From assembly GCA_016718205.1 (NCBI GenBank), contig JADKEB010000010.1, positions 186,001-250,000 on the forward strand: a DNA stretch of 64,000 bases. Direction: 5' to 3'. The stretch is from Saprospiraceae bacterium. GTDB lineage: Bacteria > Bacteroidota > Bacteroidia > Chitinophagales > Saprospiraceae. The position numbers and the translations under genes are program-made. This document shows positions 8,066 to 16,959 of this stretch, in pieces; the stretch's first letter is position 1, and each line of letters starts with the position of its first letter. The notes under the pieces are model-generated. The model saw only the letters and a list, made by a program, of their open reading frames with translations, was not told the origin of the DNA and searched no databases.

Positions 8066-10768
8066 TCAAAACTCGATCGTAAAAGTAGTGCCTTGGTGAA
8101 CATTTGAAGAAAAATTGATCTTTCCCTTACCTTGTTCTACAAATTTTTTAGTGATGTACAAGCCCAAACCACTTCCATCAGGTTTTGCCAGATTGCCATC
8201 TTTCACTTGGGTGAATTTCTCGAAAATTCTGTTTTGGAATTCATCCGGAATATGCTGCCCATTGTTGTAGATACTGATCATAGTTTTGGTACTTTCAATA
8301 TGATGCTGGACTGATACTTTTACAATTCCATTTTCGTGAGCACAAAATTTCAGGGCATTCGATAGCAGATTAAGCAATACTTGCAGGAGTTTATCTTCAC
8401 TTAAAGGGATATCAATATCTTGATGATCATTCTCATAAATCAATATAGCATTTCTTTCATCTGCGATAGGTTGTAACCTTTTTAATGCCAATGTTGCGAT
8501 ATTATGAACATTGGAATTGCCTTCATCCGATGAAGTGACTGACTCCAGTTTTTCTACCTCGAGTACCTGGTTAATCAGTCTCGCTATACGGTCACATTCT
8601 TTAAGGATGATGGACAAAAACTCTGACTTTTGCTTAGGATCAATATTTTCCCTGGCCTTTAATATCTGAGAAAAAGACCTGATGGTAGTGATAGGAGTTC
8701 TTAATTCATGGGTTACAGTGGATATAAATTCGGCTTTCATCATATCCAATTCTTGCAACCGATTATTTAAAGCTGCCAGTTCATTGGTTGTTTGAGTGAG
8801 CTCTTCAGTTTTTTCTTCCAATGCATGACTATATTCAAGAATTTCTTTGGTTTGGTTGATGATTTCGTTGAGTTGTTCAATTGAGATATGTTGTTGACGT
8901 ATATCTTCACTAAGCAATAGTTTTGCAGAAGCAGTGCCAAATGCTCCTGTCAAGATTTTTTCAATGTATTGGATAAATTCCTGGCTTGCCTGATCATCCT
9001 GCGAAGATGATAGTTTTCCCTGAAAATTATGAAGTTGGCTTCTTGCTTTGTTGGCGCCTAAATACCTGACCAAAAGCTGCTTTAGTTTTTGGACAGAAGC
9101 TTCCTTTTTGAGTATTTCTTTATCTGGTAAAGTTGAATACTTTTCTATATTGACGTACATATCTGCTTGGGCTAATTCTTCCACTTCCTGTGTGGTCATT
9201 ATAGAAATGACAACAAATAGCCCTATATTGAAAATCATACTCCAGATACAAGCATTGGATATTGAATCTACATTTTCCAATCCAAATAAACCATAAGGTT
9301 TGAATGCAGCTATCCCAAAGTATCCTTCTGAGATCAATGATTGGTTTAATATCCCCGCTTCAGCTAAGGTCGGAAGCGAGAGGCATACAAACCATATAAA
9401 GAATCCAGCCATAAGTCCGGCAGTAGCTCCTTTTTCATTTGCCCTGGACCAGAACAACCCACCTATGATAGCCGGAGCCAGCTGAAGAATTGCTGCGAAG
9501 GAAATCAAACCGATCGAAACCAATGGAAAGCTACTACTAACTGATTTGTAAAATCCGAACGCCAAAAACATGATAACCACAATCACTACCCGTCTGATAT
9601 ATAACAATCGCACTGACAATAATGCAAAACCATCTACTGAGGCAGTTCTGGTTTTCAGAAGTAAAGGCATCAACAAATTATTGGATACCATGATACTCAG
9701 CGAGATTACTGATACCACTACCATGCTGGCAGCTGCCGAGAATCCTCCAATATACACTAAAAGAGCTAACCATCCTTGGCCATAATGCATAGGCAAACTA
9801 AGTACAAACATATCCGGATCTGATGATTCCGGCAAAACCAACATACCACCAATAGCAATGGGCAAAACAAAAATACAAATCAAAAAAAGGTATAATGGAA
9901 AAAGCCACGAAGCTTGTCTTACATAAGAAATATTGGTATTTTCAACAACCGATACGTGAAACTGCCTGGGTAAAAACATAACTGAAACAGCCGACAATAT
10001 CAATACCCAAAACCAACTAGTCTTTGCAGTTTCTGATGTATTTAAAGTCAGTAGTTTGGCAGTCTCGTCATGAGATACTGCTTTTATAAAAATATCAGAC
10101 ATGCCATCAAATACAAAATATACTACAAATATACCAGCCGCCAAAAATGCAACTAACTTAATGATGGATTCAAAGGCTATTGCAGCTATGAGCCCTTCAT
10201 GTCTTTCGTTAGGGTCGAGGCTTCTGGTTCCAAAGAGTATAGTAAATACGGCCAATAAAATGGTAAAATAATTGACTTTATCCCTGTAAAATGCTGATGA
10301 GTCCCAGAATGAGTCTTTGACATCGGTTTGTGTGATGAGATCAAAACTTATACCAATCGCTTTGAGTTGAATACTGATATAGGGTATGATGCCAAAGACA
10401 AGGATTACCGTGGTCAGCATACCCAAGAAGGTACTTTTGCCATATCGGGATGAAATAAAGTCAGCTATGGATGTAATTCTTAATTGTTTGGATACCAAAA
10501 TGATTTTTCTCATCACCATGTACCACACAGGTGCCAACAACGCTGGACCTAAATAAACAGCTGCAAAGCCCAAGCCCGTCTGAGTAGCCCTACCTACACT
10601 GCCATAGAATGTCCATACCGTACAGTACACTGTCAAAGACAATGCATAGACATAGGGATTGTTGACTATACTTTTTCCTGCTTTGGCCAAACGATGACCA
10701 CGAAGTGCTATCAAAAACAATAACACCAAATAAAGCAAAGAAACTAATATCACCCATCCTGTACCCAT
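8066..10768 (-). CDS. Sensor histidine kinase with N-terminal sodium/solute symporter domain (CrbS/CbrA-like)
   Basis: A 900-residue membrane kinase. Residues about 1-535 form a 12-13-helix SSS-family domain. A cytoplasmic coiled segment (about 640-680) leads to the dimerisation/phosphoacceptor region with H-box STVTHELRTPITTIRSF (His near 686). The ATPase domain has the N box LLNLLSNALKF and the G box DGSGLGLYITKKF. The fusion resembles CbrA and CrbS, which link transport-like sensing to carbon or acetate metabolism. The lone receiver downstream and acs beyond it support a role in acetate control. Whether it also transports a substrate cannot be told from sequence. Confidence 0.9.
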   Translation of the reverse strand: MGTGWVILVSLLYLVLLFLIALRGHRLAKAGKSIVNNPYVYALSLTVYCTVWTFYGSVGRATQTGLGFAAVYLGPALLAPVWYMVMRKIILVSKQLRITSIADFISSRYGKSTFLGMLTTVILVFGIIPYISIQLKAIGISFDLITQTDVKDSFWDSSAFYRDKVNYFTILLAVFTILFGTRSLDPNERHEGLIAAIAFESIIKLVAFLAAGIFVVYFVFDGMSDIFIKAVSHDETAKLLTLNTSETAKTSWFWVLILSAVSVMFLPRQFHVSVVENTNISYVRQASWLFPLYLFLICIFVLPIAIGGMLVLPESSDPDMFVLSLPMHYGQGWLALLVYIGGFSAAASMVVVSVISLSIMVSNNLLMPLLLKTRTASVDGFALLSVRLLYIRRVVIVVIMFLAFGFYKSVSSSFPLVSIGLISFAAILQLAPAIIGGLFWSRANEKGATAGLMAGFFIWFVCLSLPTLAEAGILNQSLISEGYFGIAAFKPYGLFGLENVDSISNACIWSMIFNIGLFVVISIMTTQEVEELAQADMYVNIEKYSTLPDKEILKKEASVQKLKQLLVRYLGANKARSQLHNFQGKLSSSQDDQASQEFIQYIEKILTGAFGTASAKLLLSEDIRQQHISIEQLNEIINQTKEILEYSHALEEKTEELTQTTNELAALNNRLQELDMMKAEFISTVTHELRTPITTIRSFSQILKARENIDPKQKSEFLSIILKECDRIARLINQVLEVEKLESVTSSDEGNSNVHNIATLALKRLQPIADERNAILIYENDHQDIDIPLSEDKLLQVLLNLLSNALKFCAHENGIVKVSVQHHIESTKTMISIYNNGQHIPDEFQNRIFEKFTQVKDGNLAKPDGSGLGLYITKKFVEQGKGKINFSSNVHQGTTFTIEF

Positions 10769-10960
10769 TTATTTTTGTTTTAAGGTCATGATGTAAGTAA
10801 ATATAATCATACTCATCCAAAGTGAAAATAAATAAAAATAAGTCAGTGGTACACCAAAAATGAATTCACTTTTGTTGAATATGGAGAGTAGGGGAAAGTT
10901 GATCAATACTAACCCAATGATAAAAACAGCCCATCTGGATTCTCTTCTTTTTTGGAGCAT
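10769..10960 (-). CDS. Small two-helix membrane protein upstream of the symporter-kinase
   Basis: A 63-residue protein with two hydrophobic segments (about residues 11-28 and 36-58) and charged ends. Its stop codon abuts the start of the kinase gene, implying translational coupling. Small two-helix proteins (DUF485, DUF4212, DUF3311) commonly accompany SSS-family transporters, and two others are present in this window. This one may play that part for the kinase's transporter domain. I cannot assign a family with confidence. Confidence 0.65.
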   Translation of the reverse strand: MLQKRRESRWAVFIIGLVLINFPLLSIFNKSEFIFGVPLTYFYLFSLWMSMIIFTYIMTLKQK

Positions 10961-10983
10961 GCTGATATGATGTTAAGATTTAA

Positions 10984-11460
10984 CTACTTGTCTATATAAA
11001 TATCCTTTGCATGACTTAATTCAATACCGTCAGCTATAAATTTTATTTGTTTCTTTGACTTTGGTAATTGGATGATAATGAAAGCACAAAGATTTAATTC
11101 ATCGTTGGTTCTATCAGAGTTTATATGTTTATATTCTACAATAATTGATTCATTATTTTCTACCACTTTAATCAATTCTATTTTATCAAAGCCTTTTTTA
11201 TTTATGTCATTTCTAAATATCTCCACAAGCATTTTCTTCTTATATAGTTCTTTGGTATTTAGATTGTACCGTGATCGAAAATCAGGTGACAAATAATCTT
11301 GATTAAAATACTTATTAAAGCAAGTGATATGTAAATCAGGAATAATAGTATCTTTCCCTTCTGCAATTATGGCATATTCTACTTTTGACATTGATGAATT
11401 TTGACTTGATGCACAATAAGTTACAACTACAGTCAACAAAACAACAAAACACTTTTTCAT
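10984..11460 (-). CDS. Exported protein of unknown function
   Basis: From ATG at 11460 the product is 158 residues and begins with a signal peptide (MKKCFVVLLTVVVTYCASSQ). The cysteine at 16 gives a weak lipobox, so it may be a lipoprotein. The open frame extends 27 codons upstream but only by disrupting this clear signal sequence. The mature part contains a hydrophilic alpha/beta-looking region with no motif I recognise. It lies in the acetate locus on the same strand but has a 23-bp gap to the next gene and no obvious functional link. Confidence 0.6.
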   Translation of the reverse strand: MKKCFVVLLTVVVTYCASSQNSSMSKVEYAIIAEGKDTIIPDLHITCFNKYFNQDYLSPDFRSRYNLNTKELYKKKMLVEIFRNDINKKGFDKIELIKVVENNESIIVEYKHINSDRTNDELNLCAFIIIQLPKSKKQIKFIADGIELSHAKDIYIDK

Positions 11461-11605
11461 TTGACAATTTTTTAGATTTTTGAAAACATATTGATTCTGA
11501 GATTCAAGGTATGATCCTTCAGCAAATTTCAGAAAAAGCAAATTGGATCGACCTCAACATATTGAACAAATTTACAAAATATACAAAATATATATAAAAT
11601 CACGG

Positions 11606-11815
11606 TCACTTCTTAGGTCCATACTTATCCAAGCCCAAAATCGTGGGTCGCAAAAAACCACTGCGGATCAAAGCCCATAAAAACAGTAAAGCAAAAGCAC
11701 CCATTCCTATCGAGATGAGATATTGTCCTTGCAACTGTGGCTCCAACATGATACGACCTATGAGTGTCAAGGCAGCATATACGACTACAAAAATATTTGA
11801 AAGGGTTGGGTTCAT
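11606..11815 (-). CDS. Small two-helix membrane protein, function unknown
   Basis: A 69-residue protein with two hydrophobic segments (about residues 5-20 and 33-52) and a basic C-terminal tail (LGLDKYGPKK). It lies downstream of the DUF4212/symporter pair on the same strand. The 260-bp gap contains hairpins, so it may be a separate transcript. No family could be assigned from sequence alone. Confidence 0.6.
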   Translation of the reverse strand: MNPTLSNIFVVVYAALTLIGRIMLEPQLQGQYLISIGMGAFALLFLWALIRSGFLRPTILGLDKYGPKK

Positions 11816-11943
11816 GGTTTAATATGTTGATTTCTTGAATTGGTTAATTCGTTAAAGTGCGAAAGTGAAGAATTAAATGAAAAAACTCATAGGCTAAATG
11901 AGAAAATATAAGGCAAAAATATAAAAATTATATGAATAAAAAT

Positions 11944-11970
11944 AGTCGCCAGAATTAGGTTCTGACGACT
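11944..11970. terminator. Hairpin between the symporter gene and the small membrane gene
   Basis: AGTCGCCAGAA (11944-11954) pairs with TTCTGACGACT (11960-11970), with one mismatch and a five-base loop. It lies 107 bp beyond the stop of the minus-strand symporter gene. A second possible pairing, CGACCGG near 11993 with CCGGTCG near 12050, is closer to that stop. Neither has a strong T-tract. Confidence 0.35.
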
Positions 11971-12076
11971 ATCCTTGAGTTCTGTAAAAAGGCGACCGGA
12001 AGCATCCTGAGCGAAAAAACAATCAAAACAATATGAATGGAAATTGGTCCCGGTCGTATATGAAAATTAACAAATC

Positions 12077-13789
12077 TTAATGGGCATGTGCCTCTCCGGC
12101 ACCTCTAGGGATTCTGATGTCTTCTACTATTTGTTGTACATGAGCTGGAGGTGCTGGAGTTATAGCACTGACTGCGATAGCCACTATAAAATTGGCCAGC
12201 ATGGCGACAGTACCGAAACCTTCAGGAGAGATGCCTAGCCACCAGGCACTTTTCAGTCCTTCCACTGCATCTTTGCCACCATCAAACATACCAAATTTGA
12301 ATTTCAACATATAGAATATCATCAAGGTGATACCGACTATCATTCCGGCTACGGCGCCTTGCATGTTCATTCGTTTATAAAAGATACCCATGATGATGGC
12401 TGGAAAGAAGGATGCGGCTGCCAGTCCGAATGCTAACGCAACAACTGCTGCCACAAACCCCGGAGGATTGATACCAAAATATCCAGCTACAATGACAGCT
12501 GCAGCTGCTGATAATCTTGCTGCCAATAATTCATTTTTCTCAGAAATATTAGGGTTCAATTGTTTTTTCAATAAATCATGAGAAATAGAAGTGGATATAA
12601 CTAATAGTAATCCGGCAGCCGTTGATAATGCCGCTGCCAAACCACCTGCGGCAACCAATGCAACCACCCGGTTTGGCAGTCCTGCGATCTCAGGATTGGC
12701 CAATACCATGATGTCGTTGTCCACGGTGAGTTCGTTAGTTGCTTTATCTTTTACGTATTGTATCTTACCGTCTCCATTTTTATCTTCAAACTTGATCAAC
12801 TTAGTAGTTTCCCACTTTTTGAACCATTCTGGCATAGAGCTGTATTCTTTATTACTTACAGTGTTGATCATGTTGGTTCTTGCAAAGGCTGCTACTGCAG
12901 GTGCCGTAGTATATAGTATAGCAATAAATATTAATGCATAACCAGCTGATTGACGGGCATCTTTTACTTTAGGTACAGTAAAAAATCTTACAATGACGTG
13001 AGGAAGTCCCGCTGTACCTACCATCAAGGCAAAGGTAATCGCAAATACATCCATGGTGGTTTTTGTGCCATCTGTGTATGCAGCAAATCCAAGCTCCTGA
13101 TTGAGCCCATCCAACTTATCAAGTAAGTACATGCCTGATCCATCGGTCAGCTTAGCACCGAATCCCAATTGCGGGAAAACGTTGTCTGTCAATGCCAATG
13201 AAATAAAAATGGCCGGTACCATATAAGCAAATATCAAAACACAATATTGTGCTACTTGAGTATAAGTGATCCCTTTCATGCCACCCAAAACTGCATAAAA
13301 CAATACGATGATCATACCTATCACTACACCCATCTCGATACTTACTTCCAGGAATCTGGAAAATACCACTCCTACACCACGCATTTGACCTGCCACATAT
13401 GTAAATGAAACGATCAAAGCGCAGATGATGGCTACTGTCCTTGCAGTATTGGAATAATATCTGTCCCCGATAAAGTCAGGTACTGTAAACTTACCGAATT
13501 TCCTAAGGTAAGGAGCAAGCAGTAATGCCAAAAGCACATATCCTCCAGTCCATCCCATGAGATATACAGCTCCATCATAACCTGCAAAGGATATAATTCC
13601 TGCCATTGAGATAAATGATGCAGCAGACATCCAGTCGGCAGCTGTAGCCATACCATTTGCTAATGGGGATACACCACCACCAGCTACGTAAAATTCTTTG
13701 GTAGATCCGGCTCTTGACCAGATAGCAATACCAATATATAGTGCGAAACTTAATCCTACAATGATGTAGGTCCACATTTTAACGTCCAT
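12077..13789 (-). CDS. Sodium/solute symporter, DUF4212-associated, probable acetate/organic acid permease
   Basis: A 570-residue SSS-family permease with about 13 membrane helices. The signature GGVSPLANGMATAADWMSAA occurs near residues 37-56. Between helices (about residues 325-365) is a polar loop containing DKNGDGKIQY, which has the Asp/Asn/Asp/Gly spacing of an EF-hand calcium loop. The gene follows a DUF4212 gene by 41 bp, the standard pairing for this subfamily, and a porin-like gene lies before that. Together with acs downstream this suggests uptake of acetate or another short-chain acid. The C-terminus ends in a His-rich tail (GEAHAH). Confidence 0.85.
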   Translation of the reverse strand: MDVKMWTYIIVGLSFALYIGIAIWSRAGSTKEFYVAGGGVSPLANGMATAADWMSAASFISMAGIISFAGYDGAVYLMGWTGGYVLLALLLAPYLRKFGKFTVPDFIGDRYYSNTARTVAIICALIVSFTYVAGQMRGVGVVFSRFLEVSIEMGVVIGMIIVLFYAVLGGMKGITYTQVAQYCVLIFAYMVPAIFISLALTDNVFPQLGFGAKLTDGSGMYLLDKLDGLNQELGFAAYTDGTKTTMDVFAITFALMVGTAGLPHVIVRFFTVPKVKDARQSAGYALIFIAILYTTAPAVAAFARTNMINTVSNKEYSSMPEWFKKWETTKLIKFEDKNGDGKIQYVKDKATNELTVDNDIMVLANPEIAGLPNRVVALVAAGGLAAALSTAAGLLLVISTSISHDLLKKQLNPNISEKNELLAARLSAAAAVIVAGYFGINPPGFVAAVVALAFGLAAASFFPAIIMGIFYKRMNMQGAVAGMIVGITLMIFYMLKFKFGMFDGGKDAVEGLKSAWWLGISPEGFGTVAMLANFIVAIAVSAITPAPPAHVQQIVEDIRIPRGAGEAHAH

Positions 13790-13830
13790 GATTTTAAATT
13801 TTTAATGGTTTAATGAATTGTTTTTTTAGA

Positions 13831-14088
13831 TTATTTTTCGTCTACGTCATATTCTTTATCTAGCTTATTCATAAGCCAAACGTACACAAATATCAGGATG
13901 CAGAAGATGTACATCGATCCTTGCTGAGCAAACCAGAAACCTAGTTTATATCCGCCTACTCTGATTTCATCAAGCGAATCTTTAAAAAGGATGCCTGCTC
14001 CGTATGAGCAAAGAAACCAGATACTAAGTAGTACCACAAGGTAGGTAAGATTACGATTCCAGTAATCTTTGAGATTTTTATTTGACAT
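13831..14088 (-). CDS. DUF4212 small subunit of the sodium/solute symporter
   Basis: An 85-residue protein with two membrane segments (about residues 12-32 and 48-70), a basic N-terminus beginning KDYWNRNLTYL and an acidic tail. The WxxNL start and the size match DUF4212 proteins, which are encoded directly before their SSS partner. Spacing to the symporter is 41 bp. It is presumably needed for activity or assembly of the permease, by analogy with YjcH/ActP-type pairs. Confidence 0.85.
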   Translation of the reverse strand: MSNKNLKDYWNRNLTYLVVLLSIWFLCSYGAGILFKDSLDEIRVGGYKLGFWFAQQGSMYIFCILIFVYVWLMNKLDKEYDVDEK

Positions 14089-14116
14089 AATTTAATGATT
14101 TGGTGATTTAAAAATA

Positions 14117-15523
14117 TTATAAGAAAATGACTGATTGCAATATAAGCTGACCTTTTGTCCCATTTCTTACCACTTCGTTGGCAGCATTGGAAATGTATAT
14201 TGGTCGGGTTGCGTATTCGAGGGTCAATTTTGCATTATGACCACTAATAATGTAATTAAGGCCCGCAGCCCATTGAAAACTTGGGTCTTTTAACCTTTCA
14301 AAATCTTTATAAGTAGCTGTAACATATGGCATGAACGATGTTCCATCTTTCATTTTTGGCAGCATATATCCAGCTTGAAGATACCCAATGAAGCCAGTTC
14401 CTATGGTAGGTTGAGTATTGCCACTGCCGGCAAAGCTCATAGTTGTGGGTACAGCATTGACATGTTCATTAAGTATTCCAATATTTCTAACATAATTGTC
14501 ACCATAATTGAGATAATACAATGTTCCCATAATAGATATTGCAGTACCTTTAGCTTTATCTATCGGTTTATCTATAAATACATCTGCACCCAAAGCCAAT
14601 TGGTTTTGAAAAGTGGAATCGGTATTTGTTTTTACAAGAGATGCTCCTTTATGATTGTAAAATCCAACGCCTATATTAAATATATCTTTGCCACCATAGT
14701 ACGATCCTGCATAAAAAGGTAACACATTGGATTCTTTGTCCTTCAACATAAAACTAAAATAACCGGCAGTTGCATAGTTTTCATTAGTCACATTGACAGC
14801 AATTCCATTTTTCGGCACCGCCGATGGTACTGTACCATTGACGAAGGGTTTGTTGAGTGCCACCCGATAATCCAACTTTCCTAATTGACCTTTGGCATAG
14901 ATACCAAATTGTCTGGCAAACTGATCAGTAGCTTCTATATTTGACCAGTTAAATATAGGAGCATCTACAGGCATAAAATTAAGGGTAGAGTGACTTGACA
15001 TACGACTTACACCATTCCAGTAATGGAGTCCTACACCCACATATAGCTTAGTTGGTATAATTCTGTACTCTGTCCATGCATCATGTAAAAAGAAAGCAGG
15101 CTTTTTGCCTTGATTACTTGGTGTGGTGGTAGGATTTGGTCCATTAGGAGCCGTACCGCCATTGATAAAAGATTGATTATTGATACCCCAGTGTGACAAT
15201 ATCAAAAATCTGGGTGAAATCTGTGCAACTGCCAAAAACCTTGATCTCCTGAGCGCAATATCCGTAGACCATTGACTTGAGTTATTAGTACCGTCTATGG
15301 GTTGTCCATTTACATCGCGTGTGCCGGGATTGTTTTGTGTAGCTGTAATCCAGAACTGATGCCATGTGATGAAGCGAATGTATTTCGATCCACTATCATT
15401 TAGCTTCAAAGTTAGAGGTTTGTACGAGTGGTCTTCAGTTGTCACATCCTGTGCTTTGAAAGATGCAATACTTCCAAATACAATCATCAGACTCCAAATA
15501 AATTTTGTCGGGTTGAATTTCAT
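14117..15523 (-). CDS. Outer-membrane porin-like protein at the head of the symporter operon
   Basis: A 468-residue protein with a signal peptide (residues 1-24, ending SFKAQ) followed by alternating aromatic/polar beta-strand segments and an aromatic C-terminus (QSVIFL), features of an outer-membrane beta-barrel. It resembles the porin-like proteins found before DUF4212/SSS genes in Bacteroidota; that resemblance is recalled, not computed. It is the first gene of a minus-strand run with only 28 bp before DUF4212. It could admit short-chain acids across the outer membrane. A TATGTTTG box lies 70 bp upstream. Confidence 0.75.
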   Translation of the reverse strand: MKFNPTKFIWSLMIVFGSIASFKAQDVTTEDHSYKPLTLKLNDSGSKYIRFITWHQFWITATQNNPGTRDVNGQPIDGTNNSSQWSTDIALRRSRFLAVAQISPRFLILSHWGINNQSFINGGTAPNGPNPTTTPSNQGKKPAFFLHDAWTEYRIIPTKLYVGVGLHYWNGVSRMSSHSTLNFMPVDAPIFNWSNIEATDQFARQFGIYAKGQLGKLDYRVALNKPFVNGTVPSAVPKNGIAVNVTNENYATAGYFSFMLKDKESNVLPFYAGSYYGGKDIFNIGVGFYNHKGASLVKTNTDSTFQNQLALGADVFIDKPIDKAKGTAISIMGTLYYLNYGDNYVRNIGILNEHVNAVPTTMSFAGSGNTQPTIGTGFIGYLQAGYMLPKMKDGTSFMPYVTATYKDFERLKDPSFQWAAGLNYIISGHNAKLTLEYATRPIYISNAANEVVRNGTKGQLILQSVIFL

Positions 15524-15593
15524 TTTCTGTTTGACTTTAATGATTAATAACGTAAAATCTATAATTATAAGAACAACTGTTCATATATAAATG

Positions 15594-15601
15594 CAAACAT
15601 A
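15594..15601 (-). promoter_or_regulatory. Bacteroidota -7 box (TATGTTTG) for the porin/symporter operon
   Basis: Minus-strand TATGTTTG fits TAnnTTTG and sits 70 bp before the porin start codon, leaving an AT-rich leader of about 60 nt. No clear -33 TTTG was found at standard spacing. Confidence 0.4.
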
Positions 15602-15682
15602 TATAGATATATATATACGTAGGTAATTTTTTAATACTTTTTTTAAAATTATTTTACAAATAAAAGTAATAACACGTATTAA

Positions 15683-16215
15683 AGCTATGATTATATTTTT
15701 ATGTATGAGCGAAAATGAGAGAATTTTATTTTGGACAAAGTAACTGAATGGTCTCGTCTATGACGCTTTGTTGAGTAAAATACTTTACTCAACAAAGCGT
15801 TGTTCTGAGCAGTGATGCATTGTGCTTGTCGAAATGTTCGACAGGTGGTTATTGAGTTTGCCGAAATACTCACTGTAACACTTAGTCGAAGCAAAGGAAC
15901 TGCCAAAGTCACCCATCCAATCAAATGTGAATAGCCCGGGTCGCCTCAAGCTTAGCTTGACAGGCTCTATCGGGAATCAGCCTGCCTACGTGCCTTGGCA
16001 GGCTAGGGTAGCGGGTTAAATCGTGATTTCGTATCACGATTTAACTTCGCATCATTCAGTCAAGCATCCAGCGAATACTGAACTAAGCCGTAAGCGCAAG
16101 CTTAGTTTGACGCGGTACGGCGAAAAATATAAATCTGGTTTGCTGCCTTTCCGACAGGTGGGCTAAAATTCAATTTACCACTTGGAGGCAAATGATAAAA
16201 GCTCAAACCTACTCT
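15683..16215. mobile_element. MITE-like element, core type A, copy 2 (533 bp, expanded)
   Basis: Left part and right end match the copy at 2847-3107, but about 270 bp of extra sequence lies between them. The left terminus is degraded (GCTATGATTATATTTTTATG) and the right ends TCAAACCTACTCT. Perfect or near-perfect palindromes occur at 15765-15798 (GCTTTGTTGAGTAAA arms) and 16015-16045 (GTTAAATCGTGAT arms). A CCTGCC...GGCAGG hairpin lies near 15980-16003. It fills the space between the porin promoter and the YgjP-type gene. No credible protein is encoded. Confidence 0.7.
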
Positions 16216-16218
16216 TAG

Positions 16219-16959
16219 TTAAAAGTCAAACTTTCCGTTGTTGATCTTTAGAATTTGTTCTTTTGCGGGATAATCAGGCATGATATTTTCAACGATACTC
16301 CAGAAGCGGTCAGAATGATTCATTTCCACGAGATGAGCTAGTTCGTGCACGACAACATAATCAATGACGTCATCCGGAGCAAAAAACAACCTGACTGAAA
16401 AATTTAAATTTTTTCCTGTCGAACAACTTCCCCAATTGGATTTATTATATTTCAAACGAACGCCGTTTATGGGCTTATTGAAGTATTTAACGTTGAAATG
16501 GTTTACTTTTTTAATTATATCAGGCAGAAAATAATTTTGAGAAAATTTTATAAGCAAATCTTTTATCAGCTTTTGTCTGTCATATTGACCCATTGAAGGG
16601 AGTTCTATCAATAGGATATCTTCCTTACGGAGCTTTATCAGTCCGCTTTGCCTTTGAGAATCTGTGATGTGCAATGTAAAAATTTTTCCACCAATGTGAA
16701 ATTGCTGATTATGAACATACTCTTTTTTCAAAGTGTATCTTTCAAAAACAGACGGTTTTTTGTATTTCAAATCTTTGAGCCATGAGGTAGCCCAATCAAT
16801 ATGTTTTTCAATATTTGTTTTAAATAAAATGGCTTTGGGTATACGCAATATAACATGCGTTCCACCCAAAGCCACACGGGTACTCATCCTCTTTTCTATG
16901 ATGATTTTGACTGGTATTTTCAATCCGTCAATATCAATGTAATATTGCTTATCAGCCAT
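16219..16959 (-). CDS. YgjP-type zinc metallopeptidase-like protein (DUF45)
   Basis: A 246-residue protein of the YgjP/SprT-like M48-related family. The zinc motif HELAHLVEMNHSDRFW lies near residues 204-219: HExxH, then a third His seven residues later. Upstream is the family region KSNWGSCSTGKNLNFS. No signal peptide or membrane segment, so cytoplasmic. Its start overlaps the end of serC by 8 bp, so the two are probably translated from one message. The substrate is unknown for the family. Confidence 0.85.
   Translation of the reverse strand: MADKQYYIDIDGLKIPVKIIIEKRMSTRVALGGTHVILRIPKAILFKTNIEKHIDWATSWLKDLKYKKPSVFERYTLKKEYVHNQQFHIGGKIFTLHITDSQRQSGLIKLRKEDILLIELPSMGQYDRQKLIKDLLIKFSQNYFLPDIIKKVNHFNVKYFNKPINGVRLKYNKSNWGSCSTGKNLNFSVRLFFAPDDVIDYVVVHELAHLVEMNHSDRFWSIVENIMPDYPAKEQILKINNGKFDF

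Noticed and set aside
15691..15924. A 77-codon minus-strand open frame
   Set aside because: Contained in the expanded type A element; no signal, motif or family resemblance.
16015..16045. Palindrome GTTAAATCGTGAT...ATCACGATTTAAC as an operator
   Set aside because: It lies inside the expanded mobile element, more than 170 bp from any gene start, so it is better read as part of the element.
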